Positions 47,444 to 55,296 of a stretch of DNA of 64,000 nucleotides are shown piece by piece. Each line of letters starts with the position of its first letter. The first letter of the stretch is position 1. Position numbers and translations under genes: made by a program. The stretch comes from Siphonodentalium dalli (lineage: Eukaryota; Mollusca; Scaphopoda; Gadilida; Siphonodentaliidae). Location: NCBI GenBank assembly GCA_032622095.1, contig CP136062.1:38008918-38072917 (forward strand), written 5' to 3'. Under the pieces are notes generated by a model that ran no database searches, had not been told where the DNA came from, and saw only the letters and a list, made by a program, of their open reading frames with translations.

Positions 47444-47884
47444 TTACTCGGGATTATTTAAATCTTGATGTTGGTTTATCTCTTCGTCGACCTCCTCGTC
47501 GAAACCATCGTCATCAGAACAGCTATCCTCCTCCGGATACATGGGCAGTCTTAAATCTCTGACCCATCTTGGGGCGTCATCAATTTCTAGAGACCGGATC
47601 AATATCGCTCTATCTTCGCTCATTTTAAACAATAGGTCCTGCAATTTTAGAATGGTTTCCACCCGTCTAAATTCCTCTTCGCGCGCACGCAATCTTGCTC
47701 TGTAGTTGTCAGCTACAATCATGACTGGAATTGTAGGCCAGGTGCGAAGTCTATTCAGACTTCGCATACACTCAACATAATACTGCTTTGTATCCGATGC
47801 TTTTACCATCCTTGCTATCTTGTGTTGTGCTTCGACTTCACCCGAAGTCGGAGTTCTCCTCTGTAAAAAACTTGCCTCAGCCAT
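47444..47884 (-). CDS. Polinton protein of unknown function, 146 aa
   Basis: An intact frame from ATG 47,884. A canonical TATATAAA box lies at 47,945-47,952 (minus strand), about 60 bp upstream. The protein has a central helical region rich in Arg and Glu (RARLRAREEEFRRVETILKL, probably coiled coil). It ends in a strongly acidic tail (EEDSCSDDDGFDEEVDEEI). It faces the packaging ATPase gene across a divergent intergenic region of about 470 bp. I do not recognise the family; the acidic tail would suit a histone- or core-protein-binding role, but this is speculation. Confidence 0.68.
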   Translation of the reverse strand: MAEASFLQRRTPTSGEVEAQHKIARMVKASDTKQYYVECMRSLNRLRTWPTIPVMIVADNYRARLRAREEEFRRVETILKLQDLLFKMSEDRAILIRSLEIDDAPRWVRDLRLPMYPEEDSCSDDDGFDEEVDEEINQHQDLNNPE

Positions 47885-47944
47885 TTTTTGGGATGTTTAC
47901 AAAATGATTAAACAGATCGTGAGTGAAGAACTTAAGTTTGCGAA

Positions 47945-47952
47945 TTTATATA
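47945..47952 (-). promoter_or_regulatory. TATA box for the 146-residue gene
   Basis: TATATAAA on the minus strand in a non-coding divergent region, about 60 bp upstream of the ATG at 47,884. Confidence 0.6.
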
Positions 47953-48267
47953 TGGTTAGCTCCGGACGCGATTAATTTAAAGCCATTGTGTTGAAAACAC
48001 GTGATAATTTTTTTGTATTCTATACATCTCATTCTCGTTTCGCGATATTAAACAGAGGTGACAGTGTTGTAACTGGCTTAACACGGACTCGATAATAGGG
48101 TGGCGGGTACTAAAAACATGTTAATTGTTTTTCGCGATGCCGTGCATGCAGTGGATAATAGCGTTAGGGGCGGCTATTTCAATCATGTACTAATATTTAA
48201 ATTGAATAGGTGTTTTCCAGACAATAAATTGTAATGTGATAGTATAGAGTTGACAGATAAATTTGAA

Positions 48268-48275
48268 TATATATG
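48268..48275 (+). promoter_or_regulatory. TATA-like box for the late gene block
   Basis: TATATATG about 80 bp before the ATPase ATG and the first such box upstream of the packed + strand gene block (48,352 onward). Confidence 0.45.
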
Positions 48276-48351
48276 GGCTGACGCTGGTACGAAAAACATT
48301 TGTCAATTTTGTCGGACATCCAGTGTGTGAACAGAATTTAAAACCCCAACA

Positions 48352-48948
48352 ATGAAAACGTACGATTATGTATGTTTTAAGGACGTATTTCGTGCTATTA
48401 TTAATGGTCCATCTGCGTGTGGTAAATCAACCTTCATATATAGTCTAATCCAAAATAAAGAAAAATTAATGTCTCCAGTTCCGGAAAAAATAACTTATGT
48501 GACTCCTAATTGTGATCAACAGGTGTCTGATAATGTAGAATTAGTAAACCAAATTCCAGAATCGTTGTGCGATTGCGATTTATTAATATTGGATGATATG
48601 GATCATATTGACAAAGAGATCGATAATGTAACAGATATATTCGCTAGAAAATCACATCACGAAGGATGTAGTGTGGTATACGTGACGCATAATCTTTTTG
48701 AAAGAAAATGTAGAAAATTATCGTTAAACGCGAATTATTTTATTTTATTCAAATCTCCTAGAGATTGTGGTCAGATAAATTTCTTATCTACCCAATGCGG
48801 TATTAATAATTTATCAAAAGCATATAAATTGTGTACAACAGATCCATATTCTCATTTACTGGTGGATTTCAACCAAACTTGTCCGGATAACCTTCGATTG
48901 AGATCAGACGTGCTCAGTGAAAATCCTACGATATGGGCCCCAGCGTGA
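48352..48948 (+). CDS. A32/FtsK-like genome-packaging ATPase
   Basis: 198 residues. Walker A is GPSACGKST (residues 19-27), Walker B is LLILDDM (about 77-83), followed by a VTHN sensor-type motif near 111-114. This matches the short packaging ATPase found in Polintons, adintoviruses and related double-jelly-roll viruses, where it pumps DNA into preformed capsids. It is the first gene of a packed + strand block, with a TATA-like box about 80 bp upstream, and overlaps the next gene by 16 bp. The frame is intact and of usual length. Confidence 0.94.
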   Translation: MKTYDYVCFKDVFRAIINGPSACGKSTFIYSLIQNKEKLMSPVPEKITYVTPNCDQQVSDNVELVNQIPESLCDCDLLILDDMDHIDKEIDNVTDIFARKSHHEGCSVVYVTHNLFERKCRKLSLNANYFILFKSPRDCGQINFLSTQCGINNLSKAYKLCTTDPYSHLLVDFNQTCPDNLRLRSDVLSENPTIWAPA

Positions 48949-49250
48949 AATTAAGAAAAAATGCCAAATATTTGAGAAACATGTTACGCACTGGAGACGT
49001 GAGGGCATTAAACAGACCGAGATTAGACAGTCTATCTGAATGTTGTAATAATTTGCTTAAAGGAAATGTACCAATTTCGTCTAAAATTGAAGCTAATTTA
49101 AGACCATTTAAAAGTTCTATTCGTCATTTGTCGAAGAAGTCTAATCCTGTTAAAACCAGGAAAAAAAAATTACAACACGGCGGTTTTTTGGCTGCACTGG
49201 CTGCTAGTTTAATTCCTGTTTTAGGAGATATTTTAGGCAAAGTTTTCTGA
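48933..49250 (+). CDS. Small basic protein with hydrophobic C-terminal segment
   Basis: 105 residues from an ATG inside the end of the ATPase gene. The N-terminal two thirds are basic, ending in KKSNPVKTRKKKLQHGG, and the C terminus is a glycine/alanine-rich amphipathic or membrane-active segment (GGFLAALAASLIPVLGDILG). This layout recalls small core or membrane-active proteins of adenovirus-like particles (pX/pVI type), which are often cut by the adenain-type protease after a Gly-Gly site; HGG|F here could be such a site, though this is inference. Its place between ATPase and the next structural-block gene supports a virion role. No certain family match. Confidence 0.7.
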   Translation: MGPSVKLRKNAKYLRNMLRTGDVRALNRPRLDSLSECCNNLLKGNVPISSKIEANLRPFKSSIRHLSKKSNPVKTRKKKLQHGGFLAALAASLIPVLGDILGKVF

Positions 49251-49252
49251 AT

Positions 49253-49849
49253 ATGGAAAAAATGGTTTTGGTGCCTTTTAAGACTTTTGCAAACTGGCAA
49301 AATTCTCAGTCTATTCAATCGTTGAAAACAGAGGATGTGAGACAAAAAATGCATCAAATATTAGACGATAAAGATATGCCCGAGTCAGTTAAGAAAAGAA
49401 AAATTAATTCCACGTCTATTGAATATGACATGGCTAAGAATTCTATAAAAACAACGCCGATTCCAGTTAAAATCACGAAAGAGCCTGCCGGTGACGTCGC
49501 TTTATCTGAACCTAACCAAATTGATTTAGCGATTGAGAGTTTGCCAAAAATTTACCAGAAAAAAGGCTCGTTATTTTTATCGCATTTAAAAAGAATGCCA
49601 GGAATTGAAATTAACGACAGTGGAATGATTTCATTATCTGACAAGCCAATCGGAAGCATAACTGATTTGGTAAATGATATAATACCTTCTAGCAAGGTCA
49701 GGAAACCCAGTGCACTTAGAAATTGGGATAGTTTGTCCCGATCATTACGAGATAATAATATACCAACACATTTCATAGGAAATAAATTTCGTAAAGCAGA
49801 TTTGATAGTTGCAGATGCCCCCAAAGGCAAAACAACAGAAGCATTTTAA
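49253..49849 (+). CDS. Conserved Polinton protein, unknown function (198 aa)
   Basis: 198 residues, starting 2 bp after the preceding stop. The N-terminal half is polar and basic. The C-terminal half has the pattern LFLSHLKRMPGIEIN...GSITDLVNDIIPS...NWDSLSRSLRDNNIP...IGN, which I recognise as recurring in animal Polintons beside the integrase. Its biochemical role is unknown. The end of the gene overlaps the region in which the integrase frame is already open, in a different phase. Confidence 0.72.
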   Translation: MEKMVLVPFKTFANWQNSQSIQSLKTEDVRQKMHQILDDKDMPESVKKRKINSTSIEYDMAKNSIKTTPIPVKITKEPAGDVALSEPNQIDLAIESLPKIYQKKGSLFLSHLKRMPGIEINDSGMISLSDKPIGSITDLVNDIIPSSKVRKPSALRNWDSLSRSLRDNNIPTHFIGNKFRKADLIVADAPKGKTTEAF

Positions 49850-50928
49850 ATGGACATCAGGCTCCTCGTCAAATTGATAATATATTATCATCGATTTATT
49901 ATGACCCATCTCACCGCTCATCCTATGGATCTGAATATAATTTGTATAAGGAAGTAAAAAAAAAAATATCGAGAAAAAATGTTCGACTTTGGTTACAAAA
50001 ACAAAATTCGTACTCGTTGCACAGGCCGAAACGAATAATATTTCCTAGGTCAAGAACAGAGTCTTATTCTGTAAATAATATATGGCAGATGGATTTGAGT
50101 GATGTGCGAAATATATCCAAGCAAAACGATGGTTATTGCTACCTGTTGTTTTGCTTTGATTGCTTTTCAAGATTTTTAATTGTTAAACCATTAAAGAACA
50201 AGACTGGTGTTTCCATAATGAAGGCTTTAGAAATGATTTTTAAACAGCGCAAACGACCGAACGGTATACATGTTGATCGCGGAACCGAGTTCTACAACGT
50301 TAAGCAATTTCTGAAGAAGAATGGTGTACATTTATATTCTACGGGAAATTATGACACGAAAGCCGCTTTGGTTGAGAGAGTACAACGCTCTTTAAAGTCT
50401 AAAATGTATAAATATTTCTTCAAATCTAAATCTATGCGCTATTTAACAGTTTTGCCTAAATTGGTGAATTCCTATAATTCGAAGATACACAGAGCGATTA
50501 AAATGGCACCGAAAGATGTCTCGTGTTTGACATCGCAAGCAATTGCAGCTAGAAATGAATCGAAGACTTATAAATTACCACTTACAAAAGCAAAATTTAA
50601 AGTGGGAGAGAGCGTTCGCTTGGTAAAATTAAAAAATAAGTTTGAAAAGGTTTTTTTGGCCAATTATACTTATGAAGTGTTTAAGATTACGTCTTTGGTA
50701 CCTGGTTCTAAACCACATAGATATAAAATAGCTGATCTCAATTCAGAGGAAATATTGGGTACATTCTACGAGAGCGAGTTATCACCTGTAACGATTGATT
50801 CCGATACTATGTGGAAAATTGAACGTGTATTAGAACGAGACGGGGATCAAATAAAAGTTAGATGGAGCGGCTATCCAGCCAGTTTCGATTCGTACATTCC
50901 AAGAGAATGGATCACGACCTCAGATTAA
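49849..50928 (+). CDS. Retroviral-type integrase with C-terminal chromodomain
   Basis: The integrase frame is open from 49,795, but no ATG occurs in it before the catalytic domain. The characteristic N terminus (QIDNILSSIYYDPSHRSSYG, then YKEVKKKISRKNVRLWL) begins just after 49,858, so the gene is taken from there; a TTG lies at 49,942. The nearest ATG, at 49,850, is in another phase. The rve core has Asp in WQMDLSD, Asp in HVDRGTEF and Glu in AALVERV, i.e. a complete DDE set. The C terminus is a chromodomain (WKIERVLERDGDQIKVRWSG...YIPREWI), which would tether the element to modified histones during insertion. A 6-bp duplication at the element ends fits this enzyme. The start is either lost by a one-base change or supplied by frameshifting or splicing. 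Confidence 0.93.
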   Translation, partial: NGHQAPRQIDNILSSIYYDPSHRSSYGSEYNLYKEVKKKISRKNVRLWLQKQNSYSLHRPKRIIFPRSRTESYSVNNIWQMDLSDVRNISKQNDGYCYLLFCFDCFSRFLIVKPLKNKTGVSIMKALEMIFKQRKRPNGIHVDRGTEFYNVKQFLKKNGVHLYSTGNYDTKAALVERVQRSLKSKMYKYFFKSKSMRYLTVLPKLVNSYNSKIHRAIKMAPKDVSCLTSQAIAARNESKTYKLPLTKAKFKVGESVRLVKLKNKFEKVFLANYTYEVFKITSLVPGSKPHRYKIADLNSEEILGTFYESELSPVTIDSDTMWKIERVLERDGDQIKVRWSGYPASFDSYIPREWITTSD

Positions 50929-51176
50929 AACGACAATCGTCAAAATGGACTTTTTTCAATAATAAAGTTTCCAAAGGACAGGTTGTGTATATCAGTCAAG
51001 TATTTTTGCTTTATATAGTATGTGTTTCTGCTATATTAAATATTAGTATACACGGCCTGGACACACCGTCTATTTGGATTAGTTTACTGTCGGGTTCTGT
51101 TGGACTTTTGTCTCCATCTCCTAAATTAAGTAAACATGCAAGCAACGGGCCTGTTTTCGGTGACTTTACCGTCTAA
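50907..51176 (+). CDS. Small two-helix membrane protein
   Basis: 89 residues from the ATG at 50,907, overlapping the integrase end by 22 bp and the penton gene start by 41 bp. After a basic N terminus (MDHDLRLKRQSSKW) come two hydrophobic stretches (VYISQVFLLYIVCVSAILNI and IWISLLSGSVGLL) with a short turn. The continuous open frame in a packed gene block and the membrane-like composition favour a real gene, but an overlap artefact cannot be excluded. Role unknown. Confidence 0.5.
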   Translation: MDHDLRLKRQSSKWTFFNNKVSKGQVVYISQVFLLYIVCVSAILNISIHGLDTPSIWISLLSGSVGLLSPSPKLSKHASNGPVFGDFTV

Positions 51177-52224
51177 TGTTTCTGGTGATTTATTCAGAAA
51201 TTCACTATCTGAATATACCGTGAGTTTGCCTAGTGAGATTCGGTTACAGGAGGATGATTGGTGTGTAGCTTTATCATCAGCCATTATTCCAACCAGATTT
51301 AAAAGCCCGCTCCTGGAACAAAGAAATTTTACCTTTTCCACAGATGATCAATCTTATGCATTTGTTTATGGAATAGTGGTGGATATGAATTTCTTGACGC
51401 CAGAAACTGATTTACCAATTGTTAGAGATCCCAATTACGGTATTATTGCTAGGAAACTTCGGGTTAAAGGTCCGATTAGATGGAGGAAAAGTGTATTTAC
51501 AAAGATTGAATATGGTGTTATTTTTGATGACAAATGTTCGTTCGAAGATTTGATAGATAGGATGCAATTAGTTCAACGAAAATTAATTTTGCATTTTTAC
51601 AAAGATTCTGAATTTATGTCAGAATTAGAAAAGACGAAATATAAATTAATCGATCCAGGTTTGAATTCAATCGATGCGAAAGAGTCCCAAACCATATTTG
51701 AGGATTTAATCGGGGATGTAGTTATTGACATTAAGGTGAGAAAACGTCAAAACGTGAACTACCTTTGTTTCACTAGAATGGCAAACCATACAAGCATGTC
51801 TCGTTATTCGTTGGCGATGGATTTGCAAATTACAAGGACTTCTGAATTGGGATATCTTCTTAATTTGCGTGAAAATTATCAACTAAAATTAAAGGATACC
51901 GGTGGAAAATCCAAAGACTGTTTTTTAATTGTAACTAATCAATTGGATCATATAGACGCTCTTTATATTTATTCAGATATATGTACACATAGTATAGTAG
52001 GCGATTCTAATTCACAATTATTGAAAGTAATATGCCCACGTTCTGATGATATTGTATCAACAACATATTATGAATTCGCAAATTTGCAATTTTTTCCTAT
52101 ACATCATAAGAATTTTGACACTATTTCGATATCTATTCGTGATTCTACAGGTATGCCACCTCCTTGGACGGATTATGGTAAAACTGTTCTAGTTTTATTA
52201 TTTAAACGCATTTTGATTGGATAA
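51136..52224 (+). CDS. Penton-like minor capsid protein (single jelly roll)
   Basis: 362 residues. It starts MQATGLFSVTLPSNVSGDLF and continues with YTVSLPSEIRLQEDDWCVAL and IIPTRFKS, the pattern of Polinton/adintovirus minor capsid proteins, which form the pentameric vertices of the icosahedron. It lies between integrase and the major capsid gene, as in other animal Polintons. The frame is intact. Identification rests on the N-terminal pattern, size and gene order; fold cannot be checked by eye. Confidence 0.85.
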   Translation: MQATGLFSVTLPSNVSGDLFRNSLSEYTVSLPSEIRLQEDDWCVALSSAIIPTRFKSPLLEQRNFTFSTDDQSYAFVYGIVVDMNFLTPETDLPIVRDPNYGIIARKLRVKGPIRWRKSVFTKIEYGVIFDDKCSFEDLIDRMQLVQRKLILHFYKDSEFMSELEKTKYKLIDPGLNSIDAKESQTIFEDLIGDVVIDIKVRKRQNVNYLCFTRMANHTSMSRYSLAMDLQITRTSELGYLLNLRENYQLKLKDTGGKSKDCFLIVTNQLDHIDALYIYSDICTHSIVGDSNSQLLKVICPRSDDIVSTTYYEFANLQFFPIHHKNFDTISISIRDSTGMPPPWTDYGKTVLVLLFKRILIG

Positions 52225-52246
52225 GGATTGATATTAAATATAAATG

Positions 52247-52254
52247 TATATAAA
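52247..52254 (+). promoter_or_regulatory. TATA box upstream of 121-residue and capsid genes
   Basis: TATATAAA lies 24 bp before the ATG at 52,278, in the only sizeable gap of the structural block. A start 25-30 bp downstream would leave almost no leader before that ATG. Confidence 0.4.
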
Positions 52255-52277
52255 TAGATGTTTCATTATTTAAAGTT

Positions 52278-52643
52278 ATGGCGAATAGTCCTATTCCTAT
52301 TTTTATAGGAGATAGGTATCAGAGAGGTTACGGACTTGGTTCTATTTTTGGTAAATTAGCCAGATCAATTGCGCCAATTGCAAAAAATCTGGGAAAATCT
52401 CTTTTAACAAAAGGTTTAGAAACAGCCTCTAATGTTGGTAGCGATATATTGAGTGGGCAAAATTTATCAGAATCTATTCGAAATCGGGGTAAAGAAGCAG
52501 CTTTAGATCTTTTACGGCCTAAACGTAAATTACAATATAATTCGGATATTCCATCAAAACGACGTAAATTACAAGAATATTCGGATATTCCTTCAAAAAG
52601 ACGTAGGAAGAGACGAAAAACAAAACGTGATATTTTTGAATAA
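52278..52643 (+). CDS. Basic virion-type protein (pVI/pX-like)
   Basis: 121 residues: RGYGLGSIFGKLARSIAPI at the start, an amphipathic central part, then a very basic tail with two copies of SDIPSKRRK and a RRRKRRKTKR cluster. The GYGLGSIF...APIAKNLGK layout is typical of small Polinton/adintovirus proteins compared to adenovirus pVI (membrane-active, capsid-associated); the basic tail would bind DNA or act as a nuclear signal. The gene ends directly against the capsid ATG (TAAATG) and sits 53 bp after the penton gene. Confidence 0.75.
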   Translation: MANSPIPIFIGDRYQRGYGLGSIFGKLARSIAPIAKNLGKSLLTKGLETASNVGSDILSGQNLSESIRNRGKEAALDLLRPKRKLQYNSDIPSKRRKLQEYSDIPSKRRRKRRKTKRDIFE

Positions 52644-53951
52644 ATGAATCCCAACAGCTGTCCAGTTTCTAAGAGCGAGGTGGATGTTTTTGAAATTCCA
52701 CCTACTGTGGTAACTATAACAGACGGTTCATTTACAGAGAAACATCCATCGAATTCAAATTATTCAAATAGTAACGTACTAGAGTTCTTTTTAGAGTCTC
52801 CATCTGCACATTATGTTGATCTTTCGGAAAGTTATTTGCAAACCGACGTTAAAATATCGAAAACCGATGGAACCGTTTTTGCAGGCGATCAGCACGCTTT
52901 TCCAATAAATAATTTTCTTCATTCTTTATTCGAGAGAGCTGATTTATTATTAAACGGTGTAGAATGTGGAGTTGGTCGATATTATGCTTATAGATCTTAC
53001 ATAGAAACTTTCTTAAGTTCTACAAGAGAAAATCAATTAGAGAGAACAACTTTATTTATACCTCAGAAAGGTGGGACTTTGGATGATGTACCGGCAGACA
53101 TTCCCAGAGGTAGGCAGTTACTTGGAATAATTAAAGACGGTAATATTGGACAAAAATTTCAATTATGCGGTAAACTACATTTGGACATGTTTAATCAACC
53201 AAAATTGTTAATTCCAAACGTACCCATAAAACTCAGACTGCATAGATCAAAGCCTACTTTTTGTTTACAAGGTAGTGCTGGTGATTATAAGATTGAGCTG
53301 TCAGATACTAAATTGTTTGTACGAACCGTAGAGTTAAGTGATGTCACTTCAAATGAAATAAGCAAAAAGTTATTAAGTGGAACCAATGCTCAATATCCTT
53401 TGGATAGAGTTTCGTTAAAAACATTTAGCGTAGCACCTAGGACTTTAAGCTTGATTAAAGACGATTTGTTTTTGGGTGATCCATTTCTTCCTAAGAGAGT
53501 GTTAATATTTTTAGTAGATAATACAGCATTTAATGGTACTATAGCATCTTCTCCTTTTAATTTTAAACATTATGATTGCTACGAAATGGAATTGTCTGTT
53601 AATGGTAAAACCGTGAATGGGCATAAATACGAACAAACTTTCGATGATGATTTATATGTAGGTTCATATAACACATTTTTGAATTCTATAAATAAATTAT
53701 ATTGCGAGCAATCTTTCAGAGTTAGCTTTTTTGATTATGCCAATGGTTTTACAACTTTCGGTTTTGATTTAACTGCAGATCATAATGCTGATAGTTTAGT
53801 TTGGCACCCAAAACAGCGAGGTAGTGCACGGTTAAGTGCAAAATTTTCAACAGCTTTACCAGATACAGTAAATGTAATAGTATATGCCGAATACGATAGT
53901 TCTATAGAAATTAGCGGGGAACGTAGCGTTTACACGGGTGGAATATTTTAA
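52644..53951 (+). CDS. Major capsid protein (double jelly roll)
   Basis: 435 residues, intact. Recognisable segments are FFLESPSAHYVDLSESYLQT and PINNFLHSLFERADLLLNGV in the first jelly roll, and FNFKHYDCYEMELSVNGKTV, DLYVGSYNTFL and GFDLTADHNADSLVWHPKQR with a conserved SARLSAKF...NVIVYAEYD end in the second. These are the hallmark regions of the Polinton major capsid protein, which forms pseudo-hexameric capsomers. It follows the 121-residue gene without a gap and is followed 4 bp later by the protease. Usual length and no breaks. Confidence 0.95.
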   Translation: MNPNSCPVSKSEVDVFEIPPTVVTITDGSFTEKHPSNSNYSNSNVLEFFLESPSAHYVDLSESYLQTDVKISKTDGTVFAGDQHAFPINNFLHSLFERADLLLNGVECGVGRYYAYRSYIETFLSSTRENQLERTTLFIPQKGGTLDDVPADIPRGRQLLGIIKDGNIGQKFQLCGKLHLDMFNQPKLLIPNVPIKLRLHRSKPTFCLQGSAGDYKIELSDTKLFVRTVELSDVTSNEISKKLLSGTNAQYPLDRVSLKTFSVAPRTLSLIKDDLFLGDPFLPKRVLIFLVDNTAFNGTIASSPFNFKHYDCYEMELSVNGKTVNGHKYEQTFDDDLYVGSYNTFLNSINKLYCEQSFRVSFFDYANGFTTFGFDLTADHNADSLVWHPKQRGSARLSAKFSTALPDTVNVIVYAEYDSSIEISGERSVYTGGIF

Positions 53952-53955
53952 CATT

Positions 53956-54408
53956 ATGTTGAGCAACTTAGATATATCTGATGCATTAAAATCAGACTCA
54001 GTTTTGAATTCTATGATAATAGGCGTTTATGCTTTGGACGAATTACCTGATACTATTAAGCCGAACAGAGGTTTAATTTGTAATACTGACCCATCTTGGT
54101 TAGATGGTGAACATTGGATATGTATATGGAAACGCGATGATAATTTTATAATATATTTTGATCCTATCGGATTACCTCCATCTGAGCAGTTGAAAAATAT
54201 GTTAGCTAAATATGGTAGATTGTATTATAGTACAAATTATATTCAACATATATCTTCTTTTTTGTGTGGTTATTTCGTATTATATTATTTGTATCATACT
54301 TGTAGAGGATTGGACTGTCTATACGTTTTAAATAAACCCGGTTTTCATAATGATACTTACGTTTATAATTGGTGTAAACAACATCTACACGTGTTGTTCG
54401 ATATTTAG
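53956..54408 (+). CDS. Adenain-like maturation cysteine protease
   Basis: 150 residues from ATG 53,956, just after the capsid stop; an in-frame ATG at 53,938 overlapping the capsid gene is less likely. The catalytic set is visible: His in GEHWICIW (residue 53), Asp in FDPIGLPP (69), Gln in YIQHISSF (97), Cys in SSFLCGYFVLYY (104). Order and spacing agree with adenovirus protease-type (Ulp1/C5 family) enzymes, which process capsid precursors. The frame is intact. Confidence 0.93.
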   Translation: MLSNLDISDALKSDSVLNSMIIGVYALDELPDTIKPNRGLICNTDPSWLDGEHWICIWKRDDNFIIYFDPIGLPPSEQLKNMLAKYGRLYYSTNYIQHISSFLCGYFVLYYLYHTCRGLDCLYVLNKPGFHNDTYVYNWCKQHLHVLFDI

Positions 54409-54420
54409 TTTTTTTTTTGC

Positions 54421-54428
54421 TATAAATG
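54421..54428 (+). promoter_or_regulatory. TATA box for right-end gene
   Basis: TATAAATG 40 bp upstream of the ATG at 54,461, directly after the protease stop. Confidence 0.4.
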
Positions 54429-54460
54429 AAATGCTTTTTTATAATATTTTTAAAATCAAA

Positions 54461-54718
54461 ATGTCTTCTGACAGTGAATTCGAAGTTTCTCAGAAAGGAA
54501 AGAACAGAGGGAGTTTAAAAAGAAAACTTTTAGATAATTTGGCTGATATAGAAGAGATAGGACAACAAATTTCAATATTAGCTGATAAAAATGCTAAAAT
54601 TTTGTATAGGATATCTAAATTGAATTCAGCTGATAAATTAAAAAAGACTCGTGTTAGATGCTATGAATGTAACGGAGATCATTTAAGACCAGACTGTCCA
54701 TATCTTAAAAAAGATTGA
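54461..54718 (+). CDS. Small zinc-knuckle protein at Polinton right end
   Basis: 85 residues from the ATG at 54,461, which follows a TATA box at 54,421. Acidic/Ser-rich start (MSSDSEFEVS), basic segment, then a leucine/isoleucine-rich helix (about 22-58, possible coiled coil). It ends in a C-terminal knuckle CYECNGDHLRPDC with Cys67, Cys70, His74, Cys79. The spacing CX2CX3HX4C is one residue shorter than the retroviral knuckle. It would be a nucleic-acid-binding protein. It is the last gene before the right terminal repeat. Confidence 0.7.
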   Translation: MSSDSEFEVSQKGKNRGSLKRKLLDNLADIEEIGQQISILADKNAKILYRISKLNSADKLKKTRVRCYECNGDHLRPDCPYLKKD

Positions 54719-54800
54719 TTTGATTATGTTTATTTTATGATATATTTAATATATATTGATCAAAATATTGATATAATTGTGTTTGTTTATGATATATATT

Positions 54801-55288
54801 ATTAATATTCATTAAAGGAACTAAAGTGTTGGGTTCCACATTTCGTTTTCTACGAGACTCTGTAATATCGAGTTTTATGAGATCGAATAGTGTTACCTAT
54901 AAATCTACAATAAAGAAGACAAAGTTCCGAAACTAACAAATATTCCATGTGTTTTAGCCTTGTGGTTTTTTTACATGCACGAGGTTATTCACTAGCGGAT
55001 AATTCATCTCATTTATTTACTAATCTATCATAACTAACCTATATATCAATACATGTATTCAATCGTGCGTACTAATCCTTCAAATAGTTACTAGTTAGTC
55101 TGACTATATCATCTGCCTAGAAATAGTTTGCTTTACTATACCATCTGCCTAGAAATAGTTTGCTTACTATACCATCTGCCTAGAAATAGTTTGCTTACTA
55201 TACCATCTGCCTAGAAATAGTTATTAGTATGTCTTACAATACCTTTAATTCTATAGAGTATACGAATTGGATATTCATATACACTACT
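54801..55288. repeat. Polinton right terminal inverted repeat
   Basis: Inverted copy of 38,833-39,322, ending CATATACACTACT. It contains the 31-bp tandem repeat in inverted form near 55,100-55,220. Confidence 0.95.
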
Positions 55289-55294
55289 AAGGTT
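55289..55294. repeat. Target-site duplication, right (AAGGTT)
   Basis: Exact copy of 38,827-38,832. Confidence 0.93.
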
Positions 55295-55296
55295 TG

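Larger units (their letters stand above)
38833..55288. mobile_element. Complete Polinton/Maverick element, 16.5 kb
   Basis: The element begins AGTAGTGTATATG and ends with the inverted CATATACACTACT, i.e. the AG...CT ends typical of Polintons, and is framed by a perfect 6-bp duplication. It carries the full Polinton core set: protein-primed polymerase B, rve-type integrase with chromodomain, packaging ATPase, adenain-like protease, double-jelly-roll major capsid and penton-like minor capsid. It also has several accessory genes. Terminal repeats are about 490 bp and nearly identical, so insertion is recent. Polymerase B has an in-frame stop and integrase lacks an ATG, so this copy is probably not autonomous. 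Confidence 0.97.
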
